In this document: in pieces, positions 24,741 through 33,769 of the stretch | Position numbering within the stretch: the stretch's first letter is position 1 | How the letters are laid out: every line of letters begins with the position of its first letter | Source: DRTC01 sp964521025 | GTDB lineage: Bacteria; Cloacimonadota; Cloacimonadia; Cloacimonadales; TCS61 | DNA length: 64,000 bases | Assembly (NCBI GenBank): GCA_964521025.1 | Contig: CAZFPK010000001.1 | Location: forward strand, 94,652-158,651 | Direction of reading: 5' to 3' | The notes under the pieces: model-generated | Told to the model about the DNA's origin: nothing | Seen by the model: only the letters and a program-made list of their open reading frames with translations | The model's database searches: none | Program-made: the position numbers and the translations under genes

Positions 24741-26339
24741 TCAAGGTTTTCCCAACTCCAGAGTTTCCGAGGATAGTTTTTCCTGCAGATAACGGTCATG
24801 AGAAACGAAGATGATTGTTCCATTGAATTTTATGAGAGCATTTTCCAACGCTTCTCTGGCTGATATTTCCAGATGATTCGTCGGTTCATCGAGAAGCAGC
24901 ACATTAGCATCGGAAACAATGATCTTTGCCAGAGCAGTTTTGCTTTTTTCTCCGATACTTAAACTTCTAATTTTCTGATATACTTTATCTTTCCGGATAT
25001 TCAAGCATCCGAGAATTGTCCTCGCTTCAGAATGAATTTCGTTATTTCCTTGAATGACCTCCTCGATGATGGAATTATTCTCATTCAGATTCTCAAACTC
25101 CTGCGAATAATAACCGATTTTGGCTTGCGGATTCCAGGAAAAAGAACCATCAAAATCGGTAATTTCTCCAATCAGGATTTTCAAAAGAGTCGTTTTACCG
25201 CTACCGTTTACTCCATTTATTACTAATCTTGAATGATTGGGAACAGAAAAGAAGAGACTTTTGAAAACATTATTCGCATCAAACGATTTTCCCAAATTTT
25301 CAACTTTCAGGATAAACCTGCTTTTCAAATCAGAATCGTGAATTTGGATTTTCCTTTTTTTCTCGATGAAAGGTTTGCTCGATTCCTCTTTCTCGATTTC
25401 TTTTCGAATCCTTGTTTCGATGTTCTTTGCTCTTTTCATCGCACTTTTTGCCGGATTCGTGATTTTCTCATAGACCGGAGCATAACCTTCTTTTCCGGTT
25501 TGCGATTGATGGGAAAATGCCCAAGTTTTTCGCTGTGAAAGAGTTTTCTTCAATTGTTTTATCTTTTTCTGCTGCACTTCAAATCTATGCATTTTCCTGT
25601 TGAATTCAGTTGCTTTTTCATACTTGTAAAAGGAATAATTCCCGGAATAAGTTTGAATCGTTTTGTTCTCCAACTCCCAGATTTCTTTCACGCAGTAATC
25701 CAGAAATCTGCGGTCATGGCTGATAACGAGAAACGGAATGGAAATCTTCTGCAGATAGGATTCGAGCCAGTTCAGAGTTTTGATATCGAGATGATTTGTC
25801 GGTTCATCCAGAAGTAGAATATCTGGTTCATTTAGCATAATTCGACAGAAAGCGATTTTGGTTTTCTCACCTCCACTTAAACTGGAAAGAGGACGGGTCA
25901 ACATTTCCTCTTCGAGTTCAAATTGAGAGAGAGTTTTTTCAAACCTGTATTCAAATTTATATCCGCGATTTTTCTCGAAGTCAGAGTAAATTTGAACAAC
26001 TTCCTGTTCGGAAAAATCCTGCAGATTTTTCATCTTCCTTTTTAACTCAAAAAGTATTGGATTAACTTTCCAGAGAAAATCAGAAACAGAAATATTTTCC
26101 GAAAGGTCTATCTCCTGGGGAAGAAATCCAGAAACCAGGTCTTTCCTGAAATAAATATTCCCGGAAATTGGCTGAATTTCTTCTTTCAACATTTTAAGAA
26201 TCGTAGTTTTCCCGCAGCCGTTATTCCCGATCAAACCGACACGACTGGAATTTACCATCTCGAAAGATACATCTTCCAGGATATTTTCGGATTGAGTTTC
26301 GTAACAGAAACTGATGTTATTTGTTTTGATGTATAGCAT
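24741..26339 (-). CDS. ABC-F family ATPase (ribosome-associated)
   Basis: A 532-residue protein with two ABC ATPase domains and no membrane segments. Domain 1 has GNNGCGKTTILKM, LSGGEKTKIAF and LLLDEPTNHLDI; domain 2 has GVNGSGKTTLLKIL, LSIGEKSKTALAK and LLLDEPTNHLEI. The lysine-rich linker between them (about residues 240-320) is the helical arm that reaches into the ribosomal E site. ABC-F proteins rescue stalled ribosomes or protect them from antibiotics; size and linker recall the Lsa/Vga-like resistance group, but subfamily cannot be settled by eye. The neighbourhood (GNATs, ABC exporter) suits a resistance role. Confidence 0.9.
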   Translation of the reverse strand: MLYIKTNNISFCYETQSENILEDVSFEMVNSSRVGLIGNNGCGKTTILKMLKEEIQPISGNIYFRKDLVSGFLPQEIDLSENISVSDFLWKVNPILFELKRKMKNLQDFSEQEVVQIYSDFEKNRGYKFEYRFEKTLSQFELEEEMLTRPLSSLSGGEKTKIAFCRIMLNEPDILLLDEPTNHLDIKTLNWLESYLQKISIPFLVISHDRRFLDYCVKEIWELENKTIQTYSGNYSFYKYEKATEFNRKMHRFEVQQKKIKQLKKTLSQRKTWAFSHQSQTGKEGYAPVYEKITNPAKSAMKRAKNIETRIRKEIEKEESSKPFIEKKRKIQIHDSDLKSRFILKVENLGKSFDANNVFKSLFFSVPNHSRLVINGVNGSGKTTLLKILIGEITDFDGSFSWNPQAKIGYYSQEFENLNENNSIIEEVIQGNNEIHSEARTILGCLNIRKDKVYQKIRSLSIGEKSKTALAKIIVSDANVLLLDEPTNHLEISAREALENALIKFNGTIIFVSHDRYLQEKLSSETLELGKP

Positions 26340-26744
26340 TTAATTTCTTTTTTTTGAACGACAAATTATTAGCAACGAACACACTGAAACTTGAGTTAAG
26401 TTCGGCTTTAGCCGAATCTTGACTTAAGTTGACAATGTTTTATTTGTGAAGTCTGCAAAGACTAACCAAAAGTTTTTATCCCTCTTTTACAAACTTCACA
26501 AGTTTCAAAAACTTGGTAAGTTTCAGTTCTAACCGTTGAAAAGGACTTAATCTCCTGTGTAGATTAAAAAAAGAATTCCGCCAATAGAATATTTTTTAAG
26601 ATTACTGCTTTCCAAACTCTGAAAGAGTCGAATGAAAGAAAATTTGAAAGAGACTTTTTCAGAGTTATTATCTCGAAATCGGAATTTCGAATTACTGTAT
26701 CACAATCATTCTTAATTGTATTTTTTTAAACAGGGATTTTTGAG
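26340..26744. repeat. Intergenic repeat mosaic, nearly full set
   Basis: No gene in 405 bp. Contains G' (AACGAAC near 26,371), C (26,388-26,431), a D pair (26,447-26,525), E' (from 26,533), F (26,612-26,668) and B (26,671-26,692). On the minus strand the order toward the ABC-F start is B-F-E'-D-C-G', the same order seen in other gaps. Confidence 0.75.
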
Positions 26745-27479
26745 TTACAATTGATGCATCATCCAGACATTCGGTTCGAAGTAAATCCCCTCTATATCAT
26801 CAAAGACCACTAGACTCAACGCACCGGGAATTATGTATTTTCCTGATTCAGGAAATTTCATTCCTGTCCAACTTTCCCAATCCGCATGAGAGCCTGATAT
26901 TTTCATTGCTTGGGAACATACTTTAATTATTTTTCCACCAAGTGTTTCGTGAACTCGCAGCCAGGGATCGAAAAGTTTCCCATCTTCTCTTTTCCATGAA
27001 ATATATTTTTGCATATCAATGAGCGGATAATCTTTTTTCAATGTCGGACGAACAGGAACCAGAAGTTTTTCAAAATTTTTCTTCTTCCCTATTTCCATCA
27101 TTGCTTTTATCATTTCCGTGCTGATCCCTTTTCCTTGATATTTTGGACTGATCGTGATCGACATCGCACAAAGAAAGTTCGGTTTTATCTTATTTTCTTT
27201 ATCTTTGAATCCTTTTTGCAATGCCCAATCCCAGCCATTTTCAGGAAGATTTTCAAGTTTATTATTCCAGAAAATCGGGATCGAGTTTCCGCTTCCAACC
27301 ATTTCATTTCCTTCCATAAGCCAGTATTGATATTCCGGGAAATCATCATAAAGTCTGATAAAATATTCATCTGCGACAGCATCGTTCAGCATAAATTCAG
27401 GCCAGACTTCGATGACTAATTCATCGCCTTTTTCGATCAAGTCTTCTTGTTCGAGAGTTGTTACTACTTTGTATTTCAT
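26745..27479 (-). CDS. GNAT-like acetyltransferase, 244 residues
   Basis: The centre shows the GNAT acetyl-CoA motif: AMSITISPKYQGKGISTEMIKAMMEIG, with Q-G-K-G-I as the pyrophosphate loop. A longer C-terminal region follows (PVRPTLKKDYPLIDMQKYISWKREDG, HETLGGKIIKVCSQAMKISG) that matches the larger single-GNAT proteins of about 230-250 residues. Substrate unknown. Repeat mosaics flank it on both sides, so it is probably expressed on its own. It differs from the other two GNATs in the window in both length and motif detail. Confidence 0.78.
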   Translation of the reverse strand: MKYKVVTTLEQEDLIEKGDELVIEVWPEFMLNDAVADEYFIRLYDDFPEYQYWLMEGNEMVGSGNSIPIFWNNKLENLPENGWDWALQKGFKDKENKIKPNFLCAMSITISPKYQGKGISTEMIKAMMEIGKKKNFEKLLVPVRPTLKKDYPLIDMQKYISWKREDGKLFDPWLRVHETLGGKIIKVCSQAMKISGSHADWESWTGMKFPESGKYIIPGALSLVVFDDIEGIYFEPNVWMMHQL

Positions 27480-27751
27480 TTTATTTCCTTCCTATCACGG
27501 CGTAGTTCTGAACAAAGCCGGATTTTTTTGAATCACTAATTATAACGAATTTTCACGAATATAAACTTTGAAAAAGTCTCTCTCATTCATTCATCCTGAT
27601 TGTGCATCTCTCAAACAGGAATGCTTGAGTTACATCCTGTTAATTCAGCCTGATTTTTTCTCCTTGCTCTCTGTATTCTCTGTGATTAACATTTGAAAAG
27701 TAGTTAATCTCCTGTGTAGATTAAAAAGAATTCCGCTGACAGAATCCGTTT
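27480..27751. repeat. Intergenic repeat mosaic
   Basis: No gene. Contains a G unit near 27,532 (ATTATAACGAATTTTCACG), a CTCAAACAGGAATGCTTGAG hairpin near 27,615, a CTCTGTATTCTCTGTGATT phrase and an E' unit (about 27,690-27,760) that runs into the methyltransferase stop. Confidence 0.65.
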
Positions 27752-28549
27752 TCAAGGTTTCTTCGCAACTAAAATATAACTCAATGGCAATTTCAAATCT
27801 GATTTCTGTAAATATTCATAAATCACTCCGTAATCTCTCTCATATTCATTGAATAACTTCAATTGAAATCCACTAGAAATAATTCCATTAATCAAATCGG
27901 AAACCGTATGAGAAAATTCGTAAGCCGAAGCAGAATCATATTTGGTTAAGCCGTAATAATCGATTCCATCTTTCCCGACATAAATCTCATTGTCGAAGTA
28001 ATTATGTATGATTTTTACTTCTCCGTCGAATTCATTATCATACGGCAGAACATTATTGAAAGGATGGATTTCGTATATGAAGAGAATTCCGTTTTGTGTA
28101 AGAAGTTGCGATGCTTTCCGGAAATATCCATTCAAATCCGGAATCCAGGCTAATGCTCCAACTGTGATGTAAACCAGGTCGAATTTATCGTTATATTTTT
28201 CCGGAATATCGAACACATCCGTTCTAACGAATTCACAATCGATTTCGAATTTTTTTGCTCTTTTCATCGCATCTTTTATTGCTTCATCAGAAATATCGAA
28301 ACCGACACATTTTGCTGCTCCCATTCTTTTGAGAGACATTAGTTCGACGCCGTTATTGCAGGATAAATGTGCGATATTCTTCCCTTTGATCCCAATTTTA
28401 TTTAGTTCCTCCAATTCTTCATTTTTCTGAAAGATGAAATCCGGATTGGAAAACATCTTATCCCACTTATTATCCATCACTTTGCGATGTTTGGGCATTG
28501 CCTGATTCCAGGCTTTTCGATTTGCTTCGGTGTATTTTTTGGTTTCCAT
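27752..28549 (-). CDS. Class I SAM-dependent methyltransferase
   Basis: At 265 residues it has the Rossmann-type SAM motifs: NIAHLSCNNGVELMSLKRMGA (motif I; the loop reads LSCNNG where E/D-x-G-x-G is usual), VGFDISDEAIKDA (acidic ribose contact), FDLVYITVGALAWIPD and LLTQNGILFIYEIHPF. The N-terminal YTEANRKAWNQAMPKH is common in small-molecule methyltransferases of this type. The substrate is unknown. The 3' end lies against an E' repeat whose GGTTT-type end overlaps the last codons. Confidence 0.85.
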   Translation of the reverse strand: METKKYTEANRKAWNQAMPKHRKVMDNKWDKMFSNPDFIFQKNEELEELNKIGIKGKNIAHLSCNNGVELMSLKRMGAAKCVGFDISDEAIKDAMKRAKKFEIDCEFVRTDVFDIPEKYNDKFDLVYITVGALAWIPDLNGYFRKASQLLTQNGILFIYEIHPFNNVLPYDNEFDGEVKIIHNYFDNEIYVGKDGIDYYGLTKYDSASAYEFSHTVSDLINGIISSGFQLKLFNEYERDYGVIYEYLQKSDLKLPLSYILVAKKP

Positions 28550-28997
28550 TACTTATCCTTTTTTTCAACGAACAAAACAACCGACTAACAATCAGAATCT
28601 TGATTTTGGAGTGCATCAATTATTTTGCTGCAAAACGACGGAGTCGTTTCCCCACAGAATGCAATTCTGTGCTTCTCTGACCTTGAAAAAGTTTTTTAGT
28701 ATTCACAACAAAAATCTTTGAAGGAGATTACAGAACTTTTTCAACGGTTTCTATCTAAATTTGTGAAGTCTTTGAGACTTACCAAATTTTGAAGATATAA
28801 AACTTCACAAGTTTCGGAAACTTGGTAAGTTTTCTCGAAATCGGAATTTCGAGTTACATTCCAAACCTTGAAAAAGTTTATAAGTATTCTCTTCCTGCCA
28901 TACTTTTTCAATGGTTTTCCCATATCATCGATTTCCAACCATTGAAAAGGACAAATGAAAGAATTCCTCCGGTAGAATCCGTCTTCAAGGTTTTTAA
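28550..28997. repeat. Intergenic repeat mosaic
   Basis: No gene in 448 bp. Contains G' (near 28,565), an ACGACGGAGTCGT hairpin with GAATGCAATTC (28,636-28,672), E (28,679-28,745), a D pair (28,753-28,830), B (28,831-28,855), a second E (28,862-28,915) and E' (28,930-28,995). Confidence 0.75.
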
Positions 28998-31052
28998 CTA
29001 AAAAGTATAACTCACCTTCATATAAGCCTGTTCGTAGTCGGTGATAAACTCCTGATCAATTTCATCTTGAGCAGTTTTATAACCGAGATAGAAATTGCAG
29101 TTATCCTTGAATTCAAAACGAAGATTGGAGAAAAAACCGAGATTAGCAGAATAATTTTCCATCTCATAATTGTTATATCGCAAACCATTAGTGAGAGAGA
29201 GTCGATTGGAAAAATTGATGATCAAATCGGCATTTCCGATCCAATATTCATCATCCTTTCCGCAATCGATCGGGAAATCAAAATGCTTAAGTTTTTGCCC
29301 GGAAATATTATATGAAATATGATTGCTGACATCTCCAAAAAAAGTTATGTGAAATTTATCTCTTCTAAATATTTCGGAAAGATCATAAACGAGAGAATTT
29401 CCTGTGATGTAAGTGAGCCAGGCACCAAACCAGGAAATCTTCCAGGTTTTGATACTTGCGTAAAAATTATTCCAGGTGTAAACAGAACCGTTGTAATTTT
29501 CCTGACCAATACTCCCATTCAAACTGAAATTAATTTTATGAGGAGAATTCATCCAGAAATTCAATCCTCCATTTTGTTCGAGCAGTTCTTTATTTTCATT
29601 TTCAAATGCTTTATGAAGCCAGATACTCGAACCAAACTTCTTTATGATCTTTCCATTCGGATCACTGTTTTGCCAAAAATTTGCATTTAGAGATGTGAAA
29701 TCGGTTTCAAAAACCCGACCCATGTCCGCATTATAATTTTTGCTCATTCGCGCTCCGTTCAACGACCAGTTTAGATCACTCTTTTTTCCATTATATCCGA
29801 GATGGACAGAATATCCTTTTTCATATTTAATTTCCGGATCATTTTTCAAAGTGAAATCTATCTCACTCCAAATCGAGTGGTTTTTCACAAATTCCCATCT
29901 TGGATTGATCATTAGAACTTCGTTGTGATAATCTTTGTTCATCCTGTTCAAGAGCGTCATTTGAATAGAAAGATCTTCCCATTTCGGTTTGAAAGCCAAC
30001 AGGTTATAAAGATCATTATCGTTCAGGATATTATTATCATCCGAAACTTTTTTATCCATTGCGGAAAGAAATCCATAAGAAAAATTTTCAGTATTTCCCG
30101 TCAATTTGACAGCATAACGAGGTTGCATAATATGACGGGAATAAAACAAATTGCTCTCTACTCCGAAAACATCGAGATCTTCGATAAAGAAATAACGATT
30201 TTCCTCGAAATGCGGAGGATAGCGAATATTGAAATTATCTTCCACTTCATCCAGCGGAATATCGGAAAAATCGGGATTCAGACTGATCTTTGCTTTTGTG
30301 GAAGAAGTAGGATTATAAGAAAAATCCAATCCAATATTTTCCGGATCGAAAGAATCTGTCTTTTCAATCAAATCATATTTTTTGATGAAATATGGAGTGA
30401 TCCTGTAATTCTTGTTTTTGGATAATTCCTCATTTATAGTGACATCATAAGCAGTCCGAAAATAATCTTTTCCCATTTTATTTGTGCCGAAAGGAACTGA
30501 AAAATATTCGTCGGATTCCTTCAAATACCGGGTTAAAATTATTTTCCAATTATAAGGAGGATCACCGTAAAATCGTAAATCTTTCAAAGGAATTTTCATC
30601 ATACTTTTCCATAACTTTTCGGAAATAATATTTTCCCTCTTGTAATTGCTGTTCCAACTTGTATCCATATTCATGTCGGATTGGCGAATGCCGTCATAAT
30701 GATTTCCGAGCGGAAAAACGCAAAACATATAAGCATAATAATTTTTGATGTCCGTGATGACCTGGATCCTGATAAAATCGCAATCGACCCATTCATCCTT
30801 GTTTGCTAATTTTCCTTGTGCAAAACTTTTATCGATTTCCGCTTCGCAACGAACAAATAGATTTTCTTTATCGTGCCAAAGCCAAACATCTGTCCGCAAC
30901 GGAATTGACTGCCCATCATCGGGAGAAATCCGCACAAACTCCGAAAGATGATTCGATTCTGTTTTCAATTCTGTCTGCGAATACGGGATCGTGATCGCTG
31001 TTAGAATTACTGCTGTGAATATTAAAATTAATGTTACAATTTTCTTTTTCAT
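28998..31052 (-). CDS. DUF5916-like outer-membrane protein with CBM9-like front
   Basis: A 684-residue relative of the split gene at 15.5-17.7 kb. It has a signal peptide (KKIVTLILIFTAVILTAIT), a CBM9-like domain (WLWHDKENLFVRCEAEI, WKSMMKIPLKDLRFYG) and the DUF5916 junction (KAKISLNPDFSDIPLDE, FNIRYPPHFEENRYFFIED), then about 350 residues of alternating amphipathic strands ending in YMKVSYTF. Probably an outer-membrane barrel with a periplasmic ligand-binding domain; substrate unknown. Compared with its split relative the N-terminal DGK..EW motif is weak. Flanked by repeat mosaics, so likely transcribed alone. Confidence 0.82.
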   Translation of the reverse strand: MKKKIVTLILIFTAVILTAITIPYSQTELKTESNHLSEFVRISPDDGQSIPLRTDVWLWHDKENLFVRCEAEIDKSFAQGKLANKDEWVDCDFIRIQVITDIKNYYAYMFCVFPLGNHYDGIRQSDMNMDTSWNSNYKRENIISEKLWKSMMKIPLKDLRFYGDPPYNWKIILTRYLKESDEYFSVPFGTNKMGKDYFRTAYDVTINEELSKNKNYRITPYFIKKYDLIEKTDSFDPENIGLDFSYNPTSSTKAKISLNPDFSDIPLDEVEDNFNIRYPPHFEENRYFFIEDLDVFGVESNLFYSRHIMQPRYAVKLTGNTENFSYGFLSAMDKKVSDDNNILNDNDLYNLLAFKPKWEDLSIQMTLLNRMNKDYHNEVLMINPRWEFVKNHSIWSEIDFTLKNDPEIKYEKGYSVHLGYNGKKSDLNWSLNGARMSKNYNADMGRVFETDFTSLNANFWQNSDPNGKIIKKFGSSIWLHKAFENENKELLEQNGGLNFWMNSPHKINFSLNGSIGQENYNGSVYTWNNFYASIKTWKISWFGAWLTYITGNSLVYDLSEIFRRDKFHITFFGDVSNHISYNISGQKLKHFDFPIDCGKDDEYWIGNADLIINFSNRLSLTNGLRYNNYEMENYSANLGFFSNLRFEFKDNCNFYLGYKTAQDEIDQEFITDYEQAYMKVSYTF

Positions 31053-31363
31053 ATTTTATTTTTTCCTTTTTTTTGAAATCATGAATTAACACAAATTTTC
31101 ACGAATCTAAAACTTAAGTTAAGCCGGCTTTAGCAGGTCTTGACTTAAGTTGACATATTCCGCTCCCATTAATTCTCAATATATTTGTGAAGTCTCCGAG
31201 AACTTAACAAATTTTGTTTCGATCCTTGCAAAACTTCACAAGTTTTTGGAAACTTGGTAAGTTTTCTCAAAATCGGAATTTCGAGTTACTGTATCACAAT
31301 CAATCCTGATTGTGTTTTTCTCAAACAAGATTGTTTGAGTTACATTTATCCTGTTCATCCTTT
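31053..31363. repeat. Intergenic repeat mosaic
   Basis: No gene. Contains G (31,077-31,105), C (31,110-31,153), a D pair (31,188-31,265), B (31,265-31,287) and two short hairpins, CAATCAATCCTGATTGTG and CTCAAACAAGATTGTTTGAG (31,299-31,340). Confidence 0.75.
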
Positions 31364-31657
31364 TTAATCATTCACCCAATATTCCCGGCAATCTTGAGTT
31401 CTTCTCATAAATCCATAATCGACGAGTAATCTTCTAATTATGAAGATATCATCATAAAAACCGGAGACAATTTCATTCACCTCTTTTTCTGAATATTTCC
31501 TATTCGATTCGAAATTCTCGAAAATTTTCTGTAAAACTATCACCTTTTTCTTCTCTTTATTTGGAAGTGTTTTCAATCTTCCCGAATCTTTATCGAAATA
31601 TGATTTCAACACTTTCTCTTTTGTTTTTTCATCTATCTCATATTTGTCTTTGATCAT
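31364..31657 (-). CDS. DUF2087-domain protein
   Basis: A 97-residue protein matching DUF2087: GRLKTLPNKEKKKVIVLQKIFENFE, then the characteristic KYSEKEVNEIVSGFYDDIFIIRRLLVDYGFMRR and a final REYWVND. Elsewhere this domain occurs alone or fused to HTH or ArsR-type regulators and looks winged-helix-like, so nucleic-acid binding is possible but unproven. A clear AAAGGAG lies 5-6 bp before the ATG. Directly upstream are G and C repeats; the nearest same-strand genes are separated from it by mosaics. Confidence 0.85.
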   Translation of the reverse strand: MIKDKYEIDEKTKEKVLKSYFDKDSGRLKTLPNKEKKKVIVLQKIFENFESNRKYSEKEVNEIVSGFYDDIFIIRRLLVDYGFMRRTQDCREYWVND

Positions 31658-31856
31658 TTTGTTCTCCTTTTTTTGAAACCATTAATTAACACAAATTCTC
31701 ACGAATAAAACTTGAGTTAAGTCGGCTTTAGCCGATCTTGACTTAAGTTGAAGATAATCATTACTTCGTCTATCCAACCATTGCGAAGGTCAAGAGAAGC
31801 AAGAAGTCCGAAAACCATTCGCAAGGTCTTTCTCGAAATCTGAATTTCGATTTACA
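31658..31856. repeat. Intergenic repeats B, C and G
   Basis: No gene. In minus-strand order: B (31,833-31,856, abutting the kinase stop), an unassigned CCATTGCGAAGG/CCATTCGCAAGG pair, C (31,707-31,750) and G (31,676-31,705) next to the DUF2087 ribosome binding site. Confidence 0.7.
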
Positions 31857-33545
31857 TTATATCGCAGGTCCATAAAATGATTCCCATAATTTCTTTGAAA
31901 CATTGTATGAATCTTTCTCCACCCCGAATTTGCTTACATATTTGCAGATATTTTCAACATCCCGCAAAAGCAGTTCAAAGGCGTTATGATTTACATTCGG
32001 ATCTACTGCTTGAGGAAAATCGATAATATACGGCTCTTCCTTGTGATAGAGAATATTAAAAGGTGAAAGATCACCGTGCACAATATGATTTTGGAGCATC
32101 ACGGAAATATTGTTCACGATTTTTTTAAAGACATTTTCCGCTTCTTGCTTATTTAAACGAACATCTTTGAGCATCGGAGCAGAATAATCATCTTCTCCGA
32201 TAAAACTCATCACAACAGCATCATCCGTGCAGGCAATCGGTTCCGGCACTTTCAATCCGATGTCAAATAATGTTCCCAAAGCATCAAATTCGTTGTTCAC
32301 CCAAATAGAGCGTTCCACTTGTTTCACGATTGAAGAACCTTTCTTTTTACCTCGTTCCAAGCGTTTATCCCAAATCCTGCCTTGATGGTAAATTCCATCC
32401 TGCTTAAAATTCCGGAATTTCTTTTCCCGATACAATTTTACTGCCATATATTCACAATTCATTTCATGATGCGCCTTACAGCAGACAACAACCGCTTCTT
32501 TACCTTTTTTTACCACTCGAATTAGTTCTGTGATTATTTTTTCATCAAAGAAATCCTCGCAGGATTCTCCGTAACGCATCAAATCTGTTTTGAAAACATT
32601 TTCCACAGGCTGCAATTCATAGAATATTTTTTCCAACAAAGATATTCTTTCTTTATCGATTTCCGGAACTTGTTCAGCGTTAAATTGCTGACCAATCTCA
32701 CCCATAAAATCTACACAGCAAACTGCTGTATAAAAATCCAGAACCTGAAGTTGCAGATTGGACAGGTTATATTCATCTGAAATAAAATCGATATAATCCG
32801 TATCACTATTTTGAGAAAGTAGAGCCATTTTCGTGAGACCTAAATGAAACAATTTATCACCGAAACAGAGTTCATCTACATCTACAATTCCATTCAACTT
32901 TCCGTTTTGGATGATTACATTTTTGGTAGTGATATCATCGAGAAAAGGAACCGACTCGATCGATGAAAAATATTCATCAAAGCGCTCCATCCTGGTGAAA
33001 AGAAACTCCACCTGTTTCAAACTGCAAACTCCGATGTCAGCGATGCGATCTCTACTTCTTTTCAGCGAATTCCTGATCACATCTTTCCACGATTTATTTT
33101 CCTTTAGAATTTTATCTTCATAAGAAGTTGCATAACCGTAACCTTCCGCTTTGGGAAGATCTGAAACTATTTTTTGAATTTTCACGATTTCTTTCGATAG
33201 ATTTTTCTTTTGCGTCCCGGTCAGTTCATCATAAACAAAATGCAGGTCTTTTCCTGCTAATCGTTCCATAATCACATACGGAAATTCGCATTCAAAATCG
33301 AAATGAAGAATTTCAGGAACAGGAGTTTTAAAATGCTTCATTTTTTTATTCCAATAAACTCCACCTTTTAATAAATTTATGGAGTTATCTCTTGCGAGAC
33401 GAATTACAATTTCCTCACCGGTTTCCAATTTTACATCATAAACAAAATGACATAATCCTGCATTAAACCTGCTGATTTCAGAAACAGCAACTTGATAATG
33501 ATTTTCTACAATATCTTTTGCGATTTGAATATTTGGATTTTTCAT
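31857..33545 (-). CDS. Two-kinase fusion: APH-like phosphotransferase plus RIO-type kinase
   Basis: From the ATG at 33545 this is 562 residues. The first half is an APH-like domain (NAGLCHFVYDVKLETGEEIVIRLAR, PYVIMERLAGKDL), but its catalytic loop reads DDITTKNVI where HGDLHPGN-like is expected and its metal site reads VDVDE. The second half is a RIO-type kinase: KKGKEAVVVCC, catalytic lysine in MAVKLYREKKF (about 367), HGDLSPFNILY (about 485) and YIIDFPQAVDPNV (about 507), all intact. The longer frame with a GTG at 33581 was rejected because that GTG lies in a G repeat and AGGA sits 7 bp before the ATG. The APH half may be a degenerate regulator of the RIO half. Confidence 0.85.
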   Translation of the reverse strand: MKNPNIQIAKDIVENHYQVAVSEISRFNAGLCHFVYDVKLETGEEIVIRLARDNSINLLKGGVYWNKKMKHFKTPVPEILHFDFECEFPYVIMERLAGKDLHFVYDELTGTQKKNLSKEIVKIQKIVSDLPKAEGYGYATSYEDKILKENKSWKDVIRNSLKRSRDRIADIGVCSLKQVEFLFTRMERFDEYFSSIESVPFLDDITTKNVIIQNGKLNGIVDVDELCFGDKLFHLGLTKMALLSQNSDTDYIDFISDEYNLSNLQLQVLDFYTAVCCVDFMGEIGQQFNAEQVPEIDKERISLLEKIFYELQPVENVFKTDLMRYGESCEDFFDEKIITELIRVVKKGKEAVVVCCKAHHEMNCEYMAVKLYREKKFRNFKQDGIYHQGRIWDKRLERGKKKGSSIVKQVERSIWVNNEFDALGTLFDIGLKVPEPIACTDDAVVMSFIGEDDYSAPMLKDVRLNKQEAENVFKKIVNNISVMLQNHIVHGDLSPFNILYHKEEPYIIDFPQAVDPNVNHNAFELLLRDVENICKYVSKFGVEKDSYNVSKKLWESFYGPAI

Positions 33546-33769
33546 TGTTTTTTCCTTTTTTTTGAAACTACGAATTTTCACGAATCTAAAACTTGAGTTA
33601 AGTCGGCTTTAGCCGATCTTGACTTAAGTTGACATATTAGCACCTTGAAAAAGTTTCTTTCAATCCATCTTCCTATTTAACTCTTTCAAGGTTACACATC
33701 TCCAAACTCTGAAATAGTCAAATATAAGAGAATTTGGAAGAGACTTTTTCAGAGTAATATTCAAGGTTT
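33546..33769. repeat. Intergenic repeats F, C and G
   Basis: No gene. On the minus strand, after the ABC stop: F with E-like ends (33,640-33,755), C (33,590-33,633) and G (33,566-33,586) just before the kinase ribosome binding site. Confidence 0.7.

Noticed and set aside
24741..26339. ABC-F gene as part of a membrane transporter
   Set aside because: Two ATPase domains in one chain with a charged linker and no membrane helices place it with the ribosome-acting ABC-F proteins.
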